Shown here: positions 57,090-64,000 of the stretch, piece after piece
How positions within the stretch are numbered: position 1 is the first letter of the stretch
Layout of the letters: each line of letters opens with the position of its first letter
Origin: Sporosarcina sp. P34
GTDB taxonomy: Bacteria > Bacillota > Bacilli > Bacillales_A > Planococcaceae
Length of the DNA stretch: 64,000 nucleotides
Reading direction: 5' to 3'
NCBI RefSeq assembly: GCF_002743375.1
Contig: NZ_PDZC01000001.1
Location: forward strand, 434,001-498,000
Program-made: the position numbers and the translations under genes
The notes under the pieces: model-generated
What the model was told of the DNA's origin: nothing
The model's database searches: none
The model's input: the letters and a program-made list of their open reading frames with translations, nothing else

Positions 57090-57125
57090 AAAAGTCTCAA
57101 GTGGACACACTTTCGAGACTTTTTG
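57090..57125 (+). terminator. Terminator after amidohydrolase gene
   Basis: AAAAGTCTC and GAGACTTTTT form a 9-bp stem with a long loop and a T-run, separating the carrier-hydrolase operon from the regulator gene. Confidence 0.8.
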
Positions 57126-57218
57126 TTATTTTATTTCGGCTGAAATTACGAAAAATTTCCTTCATTTGAAGCTTACCGATAGAATGGGCGTATTGGCGTT
57201 GAGAAAGTAGGTAATTGT

Positions 57219-58514
57219 ATGTACAAAGTAGCGGTTGTTGGTCCGAATCAATCGGTCGACAGAATTCTAACGTTGGCAAGAGAGATTGAGGAGGAATTAG
57301 AGTTCGTTCCGTATATTTATTCGAAAACGAACGAAGTAAAAGACTTCGTACTGAATCCGGACATACCGGTGGACTTTTGGTTGTTTTCAGGCTATATCCC
57401 GTATCAAATTGCAGTCAATGCGACGGGGACGAACGAAACATTTGTGTTTATCGATTCAAGCGAATTGAGTATTTATAAGGGAATCTTGAAGCTTTCCAAT
57501 GAGATTGGTAAAATTCCAGAACGGATTAGCGTAGATATGGTTTCGTCATATCATTTTGATGAAGAATTTACCCAGTTGGAAAAAGAGCTGGGGAAGGCAT
57601 TTATTAAACAATTCGATGTGGAGATTAAGGCGGAAGAATTGTTTGATTTTCATTACGGGTTGTGGAAAAAGAATGAAATTGAAGTGGCGTTAACATGCTA
57701 TCCGACTGTCTATGAATCCTTGCGGGAAGCAGGTGTACCGTCATATTGGCTATCACCTTCACGCAATGAAATCTATCAGACCATCCGGATGTTCTTCGAA
57801 AAGATTAAAACATCATACTACAAAGACACACAAACTAGTGTCAAAATGATTGAAATCGTGAAGTATGATGCGATAAAGGAAAAAATGAAGGAATCCTACC
57901 AACTGGAATATTTGGAGCTGCATTTAAAGAAAACACTTATCCAACTGTGTGAAACGTTGAATGGCTTGCTAATTGAACAAGGAAATGGACGGTATATGAT
58001 CTTTAGTACAAGAGGAGCAGTGGAGCGGGAAATCGGAACACTGAAGGAAAAAGTGAATTATCTCTCGCTTGAAGCGGACTCGACTGTTGCAGTCGGAATT
58101 GGTTTTGGCCAAACTGTCTTTACAGCTGAGGTAAATGCAAAACGTGCCATTCGGGAGTCGAAGGATAAAGGGAAGCAAGAAATTGTCATTATTCAAGAAG
58201 ATGGCACGATGATTGATGCAGTGGGGAAGGATGAAGAACTCTTTTATTCCTACCGTACGGACGATAATGAATTCGTGAAGAAACTACAAGAAGGAAAAAT
58301 CAGTGTTAAGACATTTAAACGAATTGAGTCGCTCATTCGGAAAATGGATTGGGCCCATTTCACAACGAAGGATTTGGCGACCCACTTGAACATGAGTGAG
58401 CGTAATGCCCAGCGGATTGTTTCCGATTTGTGTAAAGTAGATTTAGCTGTATGCGTCGGGGAAGAATCCCATTATTCAAGGGGAAGACCGGTGAAAGTGT
58501 ACCAGTTGACATGA
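57219..58514 (+). CDS. Multidomain regulator with C-terminal winged helix
   Basis: A 431-residue soluble protein. Residues 1-200 (start MYKVAVVGPNQSVDRILTLA) look like an alpha/beta sensor similar to PrpR-type N-terminal domains, with TCYPTVYESLREAGVPSYWL. Residues about 255-345 (NGRYMIFSTRGAVEREIG; AVGIGFGQTVFTAEVNAKRA) resemble a degenerate palm/GGDEF or GTP cyclohydrolase III-like fold. The last 70 residues are a winged helix (FTTKDLATHLNMSERNAQRI) ending RGRPVKVYQLT. No GGDEF signature, membrane helix or kinase motif is seen. By position it probably controls the MFS-M20 operon via the dyad at 54355. The ribosome site is weak. Confidence 0.7.
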   Translation: MYKVAVVGPNQSVDRILTLAREIEEELEFVPYIYSKTNEVKDFVLNPDIPVDFWLFSGYIPYQIAVNATGTNETFVFIDSSELSIYKGILKLSNEIGKIPERISVDMVSSYHFDEEFTQLEKELGKAFIKQFDVEIKAEELFDFHYGLWKKNEIEVALTCYPTVYESLREAGVPSYWLSPSRNEIYQTIRMFFEKIKTSYYKDTQTSVKMIEIVKYDAIKEKMKESYQLEYLELHLKKTLIQLCETLNGLLIEQGNGRYMIFSTRGAVEREIGTLKEKVNYLSLEADSTVAVGIGFGQTVFTAEVNAKRAIRESKDKGKQEIVIIQEDGTMIDAVGKDEELFYSYRTDDNEFVKKLQEGKISVKTFKRIESLIRKMDWAHFTTKDLATHLNMSERNAQRIVSDLCKVDLAVCVGEESHYSRGRPVKVYQLT

Positions 58515-58516
58515 TT

Positions 58517-58561
58517 AACGTCACCATGTTCTAAAGGATAGCGTTAGAACGTGGTGACGTT
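58517..58561. repeat. 18-bp stem-loop after regulator gene
   Basis: AACGTCACCATGTTCTAA and TTAGAACGTGGTGACGTT pair over 18 positions with one G-U, with a 9-base loop, starting 3 bases after the stop codon. No T-run follows, so it may be an RNA-protecting hairpin, an atypical terminator or the end of a lost element. Confidence 0.75.
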
Positions 58562-58570
58562 GTTGGTTGC

Positions 58571-58618
58571 TACGCGCGCTTCGAATTCAAAGGAAAAAGC
58601 GTCCATGCAGCGGCCCGA
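58571..58618 (+). pseudogene. Fragment of a second M20 amidohydrolase
   Basis: Sixteen codons read YARFEFKGKSVHAAAR. They match YSARFKFKGKSAHAAAT of the intact amidohydrolase (DNA 56229-56276), with about three quarters of bases identical and most changes at third positions. No start, no other domain and quick loss of similarity on both sides show a small relic of a diverged paralogue. Confidence 0.75.
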
Positions 58619-59125
58619 AATAAGTTGATTCATTATTTATTCGATGGCAGGTCAGTCTTTTTTAGAGTAGTAGTCTGTGCGCAACACTACCTGGACAATC
58701 TTTTTCTATTCAAGATCATAGTTTTCAACGTCTATCCTCATCATTTTAAAAAACAGATACTCCATTGGATATGCTTTTAAGCTAAAATAGTATTGCACCC
58801 AAAATAGATTGTTCGTTAGTTATTGCAGTTTAAAGAAGAAAGGTCCTTTTAAAAGACAAAGCAGGAAGCGCACGTTAACATGCTCCCTGTTTTTTTGATT
58901 TGTTGAAAAAGGGCGATGTATTAGTCAATGAATCAATTTTTATGTATTAATTTGGGCTTGTTAAAAACATTCCTTTTCGTATCGACTAACAAGCAGGAAT
59001 TTTTTGAAGTTTGCAGACCGTTTTTTCTTTCTAGTAAGGTTGCATTATGCCCCTTATGCACGATTGTGATATTATAGTTTAAGTCGTGTTTTTTATTGAG
59101 TGTAATGAAAGGATGAAAAATAAAT
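58619..59125. other. Right margin of accessory island, no gene
   Basis: About 500 bp of AT-rich DNA with no supported gene. A terminator-like hairpin lies at 58862-58896. The last 100 bp before mtaB must carry its promoter; TATTAT at about 59071 is a possible -10, with no convincing -35. AAAGGATG precedes the mtaB start. Confidence 0.5.
58862..58896 (+). terminator. Orphan terminator in island margin
   Basis: CAGGAAGC and GCTCCCTG pair with one mismatch and a 12-base loop, followed by seven T. No intact gene lies upstream on this strand, so it may have belonged to the lost amidohydrolase copy. Confidence 0.7.
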
Positions 59126-60484
59126 ATGAGTAACAATGAGCTTACGAAAACCGTAGCTTTTCATACGCTAGGTTGTAAAGTGAATCATTATGAAACAGAA
59201 GCTATTTGGCAACTGTTCCAAGAAGCAGACTATGAAAGAGCAGAGTTTGATCAGAATTCTGATGTCTATGTTATTAATACATGTACCGTTACGAATACCG
59301 GTGATAAAAAGAGCCGACAAGTGATCCGACGTGCTATTCGTAAAAATCCAGACGCAGTAATCTGTGTAACGGGTTGTTATGCGCAAACATCACCAGCAGA
59401 AATTATGGCGATTCCAGGTGTGGATATTGTGGTAGGTACACAAGATCGTTCAAAACTACTTGGGCTGATTGACCAATTCCGTGAAGAGCGCCAACCGATT
59501 AATGCGGTGCGCAACATTATGAAAAACCGTGTCTACGAAGAACTCGACGTACCGTCATTCACTGATCGCACACGTGCTTCGTTAAAAATACAAGAAGGTT
59601 GTAATAACTTCTGTACATTCTGTATCATTCCGTGGGCTAGAGGATTAATGCGCTCACGTGATCCTGAAGAAGTGATCCATCAAGCACAGCAACTTGTCGA
59701 CGCAGGCTATCTTGAAATTGTCCTAACAGGTATTCATACAGGTGGTTACGGTGAAGATCTAAAAGGCTATAACTTAGCTCGTCTGTTACGTGACTTGGAA
59801 CAGCAAGTAAAAGGATTGAAACGTTTACGTATTAGTTCAATCGAAGCGAGCCAATTAACAGATGAAGTAATCGACGTATTACGCGATTCTGATATTGTTG
59901 TACGCCACTTGCATATTCCTATTCAGTCAGGTTCAGATACTGTACTCAAACGTATGCGCCGTAAATACACAATGGAATTTTTCTCTGATCGTCTACAGCG
60001 TCTGAATGAAGCGTTGCCGGATCTCGCTATTACATCTGACGTCATCGTAGGTTTCCCGGGTGAAACGGAAGAGGAATTTATGGAAACCTATAACTTTATT
60101 CGTGACCATAAGTTTTCTGAACTCCATGTGTTCCCTTATTCGAAGAGAACTGGCACACCTGCTGCTCGAATGGAAGATCAAGTCGACGAAAATGTGAAAA
60201 ACGAACGCGTCCACCGTTTATTAACATTGAACGATCAATTAGCAAAAAATTACGCTGCTCGTTTTGAAGGTGAAGTACTCGAAGTTATTCCGGAAGAAAG
60301 CTTTAAAGACGACGCGGATCAAAATCTCTATGTAGGCTATACAGATAATTATTTGAAAGTAGTCTTGCCGGCAGATGAAACGATGATCGGACAAATTGTA
60401 AAAGTGAAAATTACAAAAGCGGGCTATCCTTACAGTGAAGGTCAACCTGTTCGTGTACTTACAGAAGAAAAAATCATGGCTTAA
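59126..60484 (+). CDS. mtaB: tRNA ms2t6A37 methylthiotransferase MtaB
   Basis: A 452-residue radical SAM methylthiotransferase (YqeV) that adds a methylthio group to t6A37 of tRNAs. The N-terminal UPF0004 domain has cysteines in FHTLGCKVNHYE, VINTCTVTN and CVTGCYAQ; the radical SAM motif is EGCNNFCTFCIIPWARG; a TRAM domain closes the protein. It is adjacent to rsmE in B. subtilis but is separated from it here by the island. Confidence 0.94.
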   Translation: MSNNELTKTVAFHTLGCKVNHYETEAIWQLFQEADYERAEFDQNSDVYVINTCTVTNTGDKKSRQVIRRAIRKNPDAVICVTGCYAQTSPAEIMAIPGVDIVVGTQDRSKLLGLIDQFREERQPINAVRNIMKNRVYEELDVPSFTDRTRASLKIQEGCNNFCTFCIIPWARGLMRSRDPEEVIHQAQQLVDAGYLEIVLTGIHTGGYGEDLKGYNLARLLRDLEQQVKGLKRLRISSIEASQLTDEVIDVLRDSDIVVRHLHIPIQSGSDTVLKRMRRKYTMEFFSDRLQRLNEALPDLAITSDVIVGFPGETEEEFMETYNFIRDHKFSELHVFPYSKRTGTPAARMEDQVDENVKNERVHRLLTLNDQLAKNYAARFEGEVLEVIPEESFKDDADQNLYVGYTDNYLKVVLPADETMIGQIVKVKITKAGYPYSEGQPVRVLTEEKIMA

Positions 60485-60489
60485 TATGG

Positions 60490-60514
60490 ACCACCTGTAA
60501 TGGGTGGTCTTTTT
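60490..60514 (+). terminator. Terminator after mtaB
   Basis: ACCACCtgtaatGGGTGGT followed by CTTTTT, a short stable hairpin. Confidence 0.82.
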
Positions 60515-60578
60515 CGTGCAACAAAATGTAAGCTTTGTTATACTGAAAAAAACGGTACGTAAAAAAGGAGCGCTTTTA

Positions 60579-61250
60579 TTGACTACAAACTATGCCGCTT
60601 ATATCGATCATACGCTGTTAAAGGCAGAAGCAACAAAACAGCAAGTACTGGAATTGTGTGAAGAGGCTAAGAAATATACTTTCGCTTCGGTATGTGTTAA
60701 TCCGACTTGGGTCAAAACAGCTGCAGAAGCTCTTCAAAACACGGAAGTAAAAGTATGCACTGTGATTGGCTTCCCTTTAGGTGCAAGCACATCTGAAGTG
60801 AAAGCGTTCGAGACAAAAGATGCGATTGCTAACGGGGCCACGGAAGTAGATATGGTCATCAATATTGGTGCATTACAAAGTGGATTGCTTGAACAAGTAC
60901 AAAATGACATTGCAGCTGTTGTAGAAGCGGCAAAAGGTCAGGCTTTAGTAAAAGTGATAATTGAAACATCTTTGCTGGACGATATCCAAAAACGTACAGC
61001 ATGTGAACTGGCAGTGCTCGCAGGAGCAGACTTCGTTAAAACATCGACTGGGTTCTCTACTGGCGGTGCAACTTCAGAAGACGTGAAGCTGATGCGTGCT
61101 GTAGTAGGACCGTCAATTGGAGTCAAGGCGAGTGGCGGTGTGCGCAGTGTAGAAGACGTAGATCGTATGATGGAGTCGGGTGCAACACGCATTGGTGCGA
61201 GTTCGGGTGTTTCCATCATGGAAGGCCTATCATCATCAGCCGATTATTGA
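60579..61250 (+). CDS. deoC: Deoxyribose-phosphate aldolase
   Basis: A 223-residue class I aldolase that splits deoxyribose-5-phosphate into acetaldehyde and glyceraldehyde-3-phosphate. The start [30 protein letters not shown], the Schiff-base lysine in [15 protein letters not shown] and [13 protein letters not shown] are typical. I choose TTG 60579 because AAAGGAG precedes it at good spacing and the protein then starts as its relatives do; the in-frame codons from 60504 include the upstream terminator region. TTATACT at about 60537 may be its -10. Confidence 0.93.
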   Translation: MTTNYAAYIDHTLLKAEATKQQVLELCEEAKKYTFASVCVNPTWVKTAAEALQNTEVKVCTVIGFPLGASTSEVKAFETKDAIANGATEVDMVINIGALQSGLLEQVQNDIAAVVEAAKGQALVKVIIETSLLDDIQKRTACELAVLAGADFVKTSTGFSTGGATSEDVKLMRAVVGPSIGVKASGGVRSVEDVDRMMESGATRIGASSGVSIMEGLSSSADY

Positions 61251-61303
61251 TCACTGCAATAGAGTAATTCGTAAAACTTCTCATGATATTCTAATAGTTT
61301 TTA

Positions 61304-61332
61304 TTGACCAATCAGAAAATATACGATATAAT
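61304..61332 (+). promoter_or_regulatory. Strong SigA promoter of rpsU
   Basis: TTGACC and perfect TATAAT with a 17-base spacer, 63 bp before the rpsU start. Confidence 0.85.
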
Positions 61333-61340
61333 TTTATAGT

Positions 61341-61359
61341 ACATAGCAAAGTGCTATGT
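61341..61359 (+). promoter_or_regulatory. Hairpin in rpsU leader
   Basis: ACATAGCA, AAG, TGCTATGT: a perfect 8-bp stem with a three-base loop right at the expected 5' end of the rpsU mRNA. It could protect the transcript or bind a protein. Confidence 0.55.
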
Positions 61360-61394
61360 TTCGAAGTGTGTGTTTGGAGGGAGGGACAAGAGAT

Positions 61395-61568
61395 ATGACT
61401 AAGACAGTCGTTCGCAAAAATGAATCACTTGAAGACGCTCTTCGCCGCTTCAAACGTACTGTATCCAAGAGTGGTACAATACAAGAGAGTAGAAAGCGTG
61501 AATTCTATGATAAGCCAAGTGTAAAACGTAAAAAGAAATCAGAAGCTGCACGTAAGCGCAAGTTCTAA
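61395..61568 (+). CDS. rpsU: 30S ribosomal protein S21
   Basis: A 57-residue very basic protein, [20 protein letters not shown] at the start and [10 protein letters not shown] at the end, as in other Bacillales S21. GGAGGGAGGG lies before the ATG at 61395; 13 in-frame codons upstream are leader. A terminator follows. In B. subtilis yqeY comes next, but it is absent here. Confidence 0.96.
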   Translation: MTKTVVRKNESLEDALRRFKRTVSKSGTIQESRKREFYDKPSVKRKKKSEAARKRKF

Positions 61569-61617
61569 TCTCTGCCTACATTGAATTTTGATATTACCTA
61601 CTAATGTAATTTCTTAT

Positions 61618-61656
61618 AAACCGAAAATCCTTCCATGGATTTTCGGTTTATTTTAT
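61618..61656 (+). terminator. Terminator after rpsU
   Basis: AAACCGAAAATCC and GGATTTTCGGTTT form a 13-bp stem followed by ATTTTATT. Confidence 0.88.
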
Positions 61657-61710
61657 TGTCTGGAATTAACTAAGCCATTTATAGGAGTAGTTGGCGAAAG
61701 TGTAGGGGTG

Positions 61711-61902
61711 GGGATTGGTACTTCGGAGGGGACGCTTTCCTGAGGGTTCGCGGCGAGCCAACCAGTCGCAAATGCAAAGATGTGCTCCTAACGCTTCGCT
61801 TTTACTCGCAAAAGCCGTTCTTCGTTACGGCTCTCGCTCTCTTTGGTTGTCTCGCCTGTCGAACTGATCCTTTGGGAGTCGCCCCTCCTACGCGGCAATC
61901 CC
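61711..61902. repeat. 192-bp intergenic element with inverted ends
   Basis: The left end is GGGATTG, seven bases, GGAGGGG (61711-61731). The right end is the reverse complement of the same arrangement: CCCCTCC, seven bases, CAATCCC (61882-61902). The interior is GC-richer than the flanks and carries smaller dyads and the 20-base core (61817-61836) that recurs at 2674-2693. The minus strand has a short open frame with no ribosome site. It looks like a non-coding, MITE-like or REP-like element. Confidence 0.75.
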
Positions 61903-62190
61903 ATACAATGTGAATGGATGATACTTTTTGATGTGCATTGAAATTATGTTCATAATCTATTTTGAACTTTAACTTAATTAAGTTTAGATACAAAAATACT
62001 TCACTTACTTGCTCCGATGAATATTCTAAGTATCTCCACTCCATCCCCTCATAGATACTAATTCAGTCTTCTAATTTAACCTTCATCCACTACAACTTTA
62101 AACAAGGCTTCAACTATTCTGCTTATTTTATCCATATACTAACGAGCTATGACACACAGCAAGAAAAACTTTTATTTAATTGCGATTAAA
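61903..62190. other. AT-rich spacer, nothing recognised
   Basis: No gene or RNA was recognised. It contains a 14-bp palindrome AACTTAATTAAGTT near 61971. The yqeY gene expected here by synteny is missing. Confidence 0.5.
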
Positions 62191-62216
62191 TGAAACCAAA
62201 TGCTTCTTCAAACGTA
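62191..62216 (+). promoter_or_regulatory. SigW-type ECF promoter of yqeZ-floA
   Basis: TGAAAC, 16 bases, CGTA: an exact match to the SigW consensus. The orthologous yqeZ-yqfA-yqfB operon of B. subtilis belongs to the SigW regulon. It lies 42 bp before yqeZ. A TATAAT at about 62229 could give SigA expression as well. Confidence 0.85.
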
Positions 62217-62257
62217 AATAGTAAGTATAATAGGCAGTAGAGAGAGGTGAGAAAATA

Positions 62258-63592
62258 ATGTCTAAAATGATTAGGTCAGTTTTTCTGCTCATTTTATTCA
62301 TCGGTACAATCGCGTTGCCTTTTATACACTCAGACGCAGCTGAAACAAAAGTATATCGCGTACCCCTTCACCAAGAAGTAGAAAAGGGGCTGCATGCCTT
62401 CCTACAGCGTTCATTCAAAGAAGCTAAAGCTGAAGGTGCAGAGACGATTGTGTTGGATATAGACACTCCTGGAGGGTTTGTAGACGCCGCTGATCAAATC
62501 GCCAAGCTGATGAAAACGACTGATGATGTAAAAATTATCGCTTTCATCAACGACCGAGCACTATCTGCGGGAGCTTTCCTTGCGCTCTATGCAGATGAAA
62601 TCTACATGACACCAAACGGTTCAATCGGTGCTGCACAAGTCATCGATGGATCTGGAAATGCAGCAGAAACGAAAGCCAATAGTTATTGGTTGGCGCAAAT
62701 GAAAAATGCCGCAAAGCACTCAGGCCGTGACCCACAATATGCACTTGCCATGGCAAATCCTGAAATCGATCTGCCAGACTTGCGTGCACAAAAAGGGGAA
62801 CTTCTGACTCTTACTGCTGACGAAGCTGAACAAGTGAAGTACAGTGAAGGTACAGTGGCTACATTTGATGAGTTACTTAAGAAGCTAGATTTGGAAGGCG
62901 CGCAAGTTATTTCTACAACGGAAACGTTTGCAGAGAAAATGGCGCGATTCATCACCCACCCGGTCGTAGTACCGATTTTACTTTCTGTTGCAAGTCTCGG
63001 ACTGATTGTTGAATTATATTCACCGGGCTTTGGTGTGCCGGGAAGCATGGGGTTAACCGCTCTGTTTTTATTCTTCTACGGACACACAGTAGCGGGTCTT
63101 GCAGGTTATGAAACATTGTTATTATTCCTGCTCGGCGTCGCCCTTATTATTGCCGAATTCTTTGTTGCAGGGGGGATAGCGGGTATCTTCGGAGTCTTGG
63201 CTATCATAGGAAGTATTTTAATGGCAGGCACAAACTTGGCATTCATGGCAATCTCGGTGCTAATTGCGATAGCCGTAGCATGTATAGGAGTAGTGGTTAT
63301 TATGAAATTCTTCGGTAAAAAACTTCATCTGTTGAACAAAATCATTTTAATGGATACGATGGATACGGAAAGCGGTTACGTCTCCAACAAAAATCGTAAT
63401 GAATTGTTGCAGAAAGTTGCTACAACCATTACACCACTTTATCCATCGGGTGTCGCCGAGTTGGACGGTGAACGAATCGATGTAGTATCAGAAGGTCGTT
63501 ATATCGAGAGTGGTAAACAAGTAGTTGTCGTAGCAGTAGAAGGTTTCAGAATTGTAGTAAGAGAGAAGAAAGAGGAGGAACAAGGCTTATGA
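62258..63592 (+). CDS. yqeZ: NfeD-type membrane protease YqeZ
   Basis: A 444-residue NfeD1b protein. A signal peptide (1-28, ending HSDAAET) leads to a ClpP/SPP-like serine protease domain with [14 protein letters not shown] and the likely catalytic S103 in [14 protein letters not shown]. Five or so helices (residues about 232-350) follow, then a cytosolic OB-like NfeD domain ending with GFRIVVREK. Such proteins work with the flotillin-like partner encoded next. GAGAGGTGAG precedes the ATG. A SigW promoter indicates envelope-stress control. Confidence 0.92.
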   Translation: MSKMIRSVFLLILFIGTIALPFIHSDAAETKVYRVPLHQEVEKGLHAFLQRSFKEAKAEGAETIVLDIDTPGGFVDAADQIAKLMKTTDDVKIIAFINDRALSAGAFLALYADEIYMTPNGSIGAAQVIDGSGNAAETKANSYWLAQMKNAAKHSGRDPQYALAMANPEIDLPDLRAQKGELLTLTADEAEQVKYSEGTVATFDELLKKLDLEGAQVISTTETFAEKMARFITHPVVVPILLSVASLGLIVELYSPGFGVPGSMGLTALFLFFYGHTVAGLAGYETLLLFLLGVALIIAEFFVAGGIAGIFGVLAIIGSILMAGTNLAFMAISVLIAIAVACIGVVVIMKFFGKKLHLLNKIILMDTMDTESGYVSNKNRNELLQKVATTITPLYPSGVAELDGERIDVVSEGRYIESGKQVVVVAVEGFRIVVREKKEEEQGL

Positions 63593-64000
63593 TGGGACTA
63601 GGAACAATCGGACTGGTAGCTGCAGTCTTCATTATCATCATCGTACTGGCGGTATTCTTTACATTTGTGCCAGTCACACTATGGATTTCCGCAATGGCGG
63701 CAGGCGTACGGGTAAGTATCTTCACGTTAGTCGGTATGCGTTTACGTCGGGTTATCCCGAGCAGGGTAGTTAACCCGTTAATTAAAGCACATAAAGCGGG
63801 TCTAACAGTATCGATCAACCAGTTGGAAAGCCATTACTTAGCAGGTGGTAATGTTGACCGCGTTGTAAATGCATTGATTGCTGCGCAACGTGCGAACATC
63901 GACTTGACTTTCGAAAGAGCACAAGCGATTGACTTGGCAGGACGTGACGTTTTGGAAGCAGTTCAAATGTCCGTTAACCCGAAAGTAATCGAAACACCAT
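63589..64000 (+). CDS. floA: Flotillin-like protein FloA (partial, cut by window end)
   Basis: The first 137 codons of the membrane-microdomain scaffold FloA (YqfA). A membrane segment ([20 protein letters not shown]) is followed by the highly conserved [23 protein letters not shown], in parts, and [28 protein letters not shown] precedes two consecutive ATG codons (63589, 63592); the first overlaps the yqeZ stop by 4 bases. The gene continues past the window. Confidence 0.94.
   Translation, partial: MMGLGTIGLVAAVFIIIIVLAVFFTFVPVTLWISAMAAGVRVSIFTLVGMRLRRVIPSRVVNPLIKAHKAGLTVSINQLESHYLAGGNVDRVVNALIAAQRANIDLTFERAQAIDLAGRDVLEAVQMSVNPKVIETP

Noticed and set aside
61971-61984. Palindrome AACTTAATTAAGTT
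   Set aside because: Simple AT-rich palindrome, easily formed by chance in this composition.
61802-62044. 80-codon open frame on the minus strand
   Set aside because: Its distal half lies in the repeat element with inverted ends and reads as low-complexity basic peptide; there is no ribosome site. Better explained as a repeat artefact.

Overview
The window looks like chromosome of an endospore-forming, low-GC Bacillales bacterium, most likely a Sporosarcina-like member of the Planococcaceae/Caryophanaceae. Three things point there. Spore genes are present (intact sigK, gpr, spoIIP). Gene order closely follows the Bacillus subtilis yrv/yrr/yqe/yqf neighbourhood. Signals are Bacillus-type: T-box leaders, a CIRCE operator, AGGAGG ribosome sites and TTG/GTG starts. 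The genus is inferred from remembered gene content, not from a search.

Layout. 0-2.4 kb: a two-gene ABC exporter that looks like enterobacterial YadGH, next to possible transposase debris. 2.4-5.3 kb: RNase HI-like protein, a small zinc-finger protein, a cold-shock protein and a CidA/LrgA-CidB/LrgB pair. 5.2-9.0 kb: NAD synthesis, with repressor nadR and cysteine desulfurase nifS divergent from nadC-nadA (nadB absent). 9.0-13.7 kb: a proline T-box ahead of proB-proA, then ilvE and a lipoprotein gene. 13.7-21 kb: rarA facing cymR-iscS(yrvO)-mnmA-TPR-recD2. 21-30 kb: an alanine T-box and alaS, ireB-ruvX-DUF1292, mltG-trmR-udk, greA, a YrrS-like protein and mtnN. 30-36 kb: a 26-residue membrane peptide, sigK, and the yqeG-yqeH-aroE-yhbY-nadD-yqeK-rsfS-yqeM operon. 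36-39.6 kb: competence genes comEA-comEB-comEC. 39.6-43.7 kb: yqzM, holA, rpsT, gpr, spoIIP. 43.7-53.3 kb: lepA, hemW, the class I heat-shock operon hrcA-grpE-dnaK-dnaJ, then prmA and rsmE. 53.4-59.1 kb: an accessory island. 59.1-64 kb: mtaB, deoC, rpsU, an intergenic repeat element, yqeZ and the start of floA.

Most of the window is conserved housekeeping DNA. The main anomalies are: the YadGH-like transporter; the island between rsmE and mtaB (chimeric transposase remnant, MFS carrier, M20 amidohydrolase, an unusual large regulator and a fragment of a second amidohydrolase); an intergenic element bounded by inverted repeats, with its core duplicated near 2.7 kb; a 33-bp dyad flanked by 9-bp direct repeats upstream of yqeG; and missing members of otherwise conserved operons (nadB, yqeY, comER, yqxA, the two U32 peptidases). 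No tRNA, rRNA, CRISPR array or phage was found. The island's carrier, hydrolase and regulator probably form one uncharacterised catabolic unit for an N-acylated or amide compound. That is the best candidate here for an undescribed system, but its substrate cannot be read from sequence.
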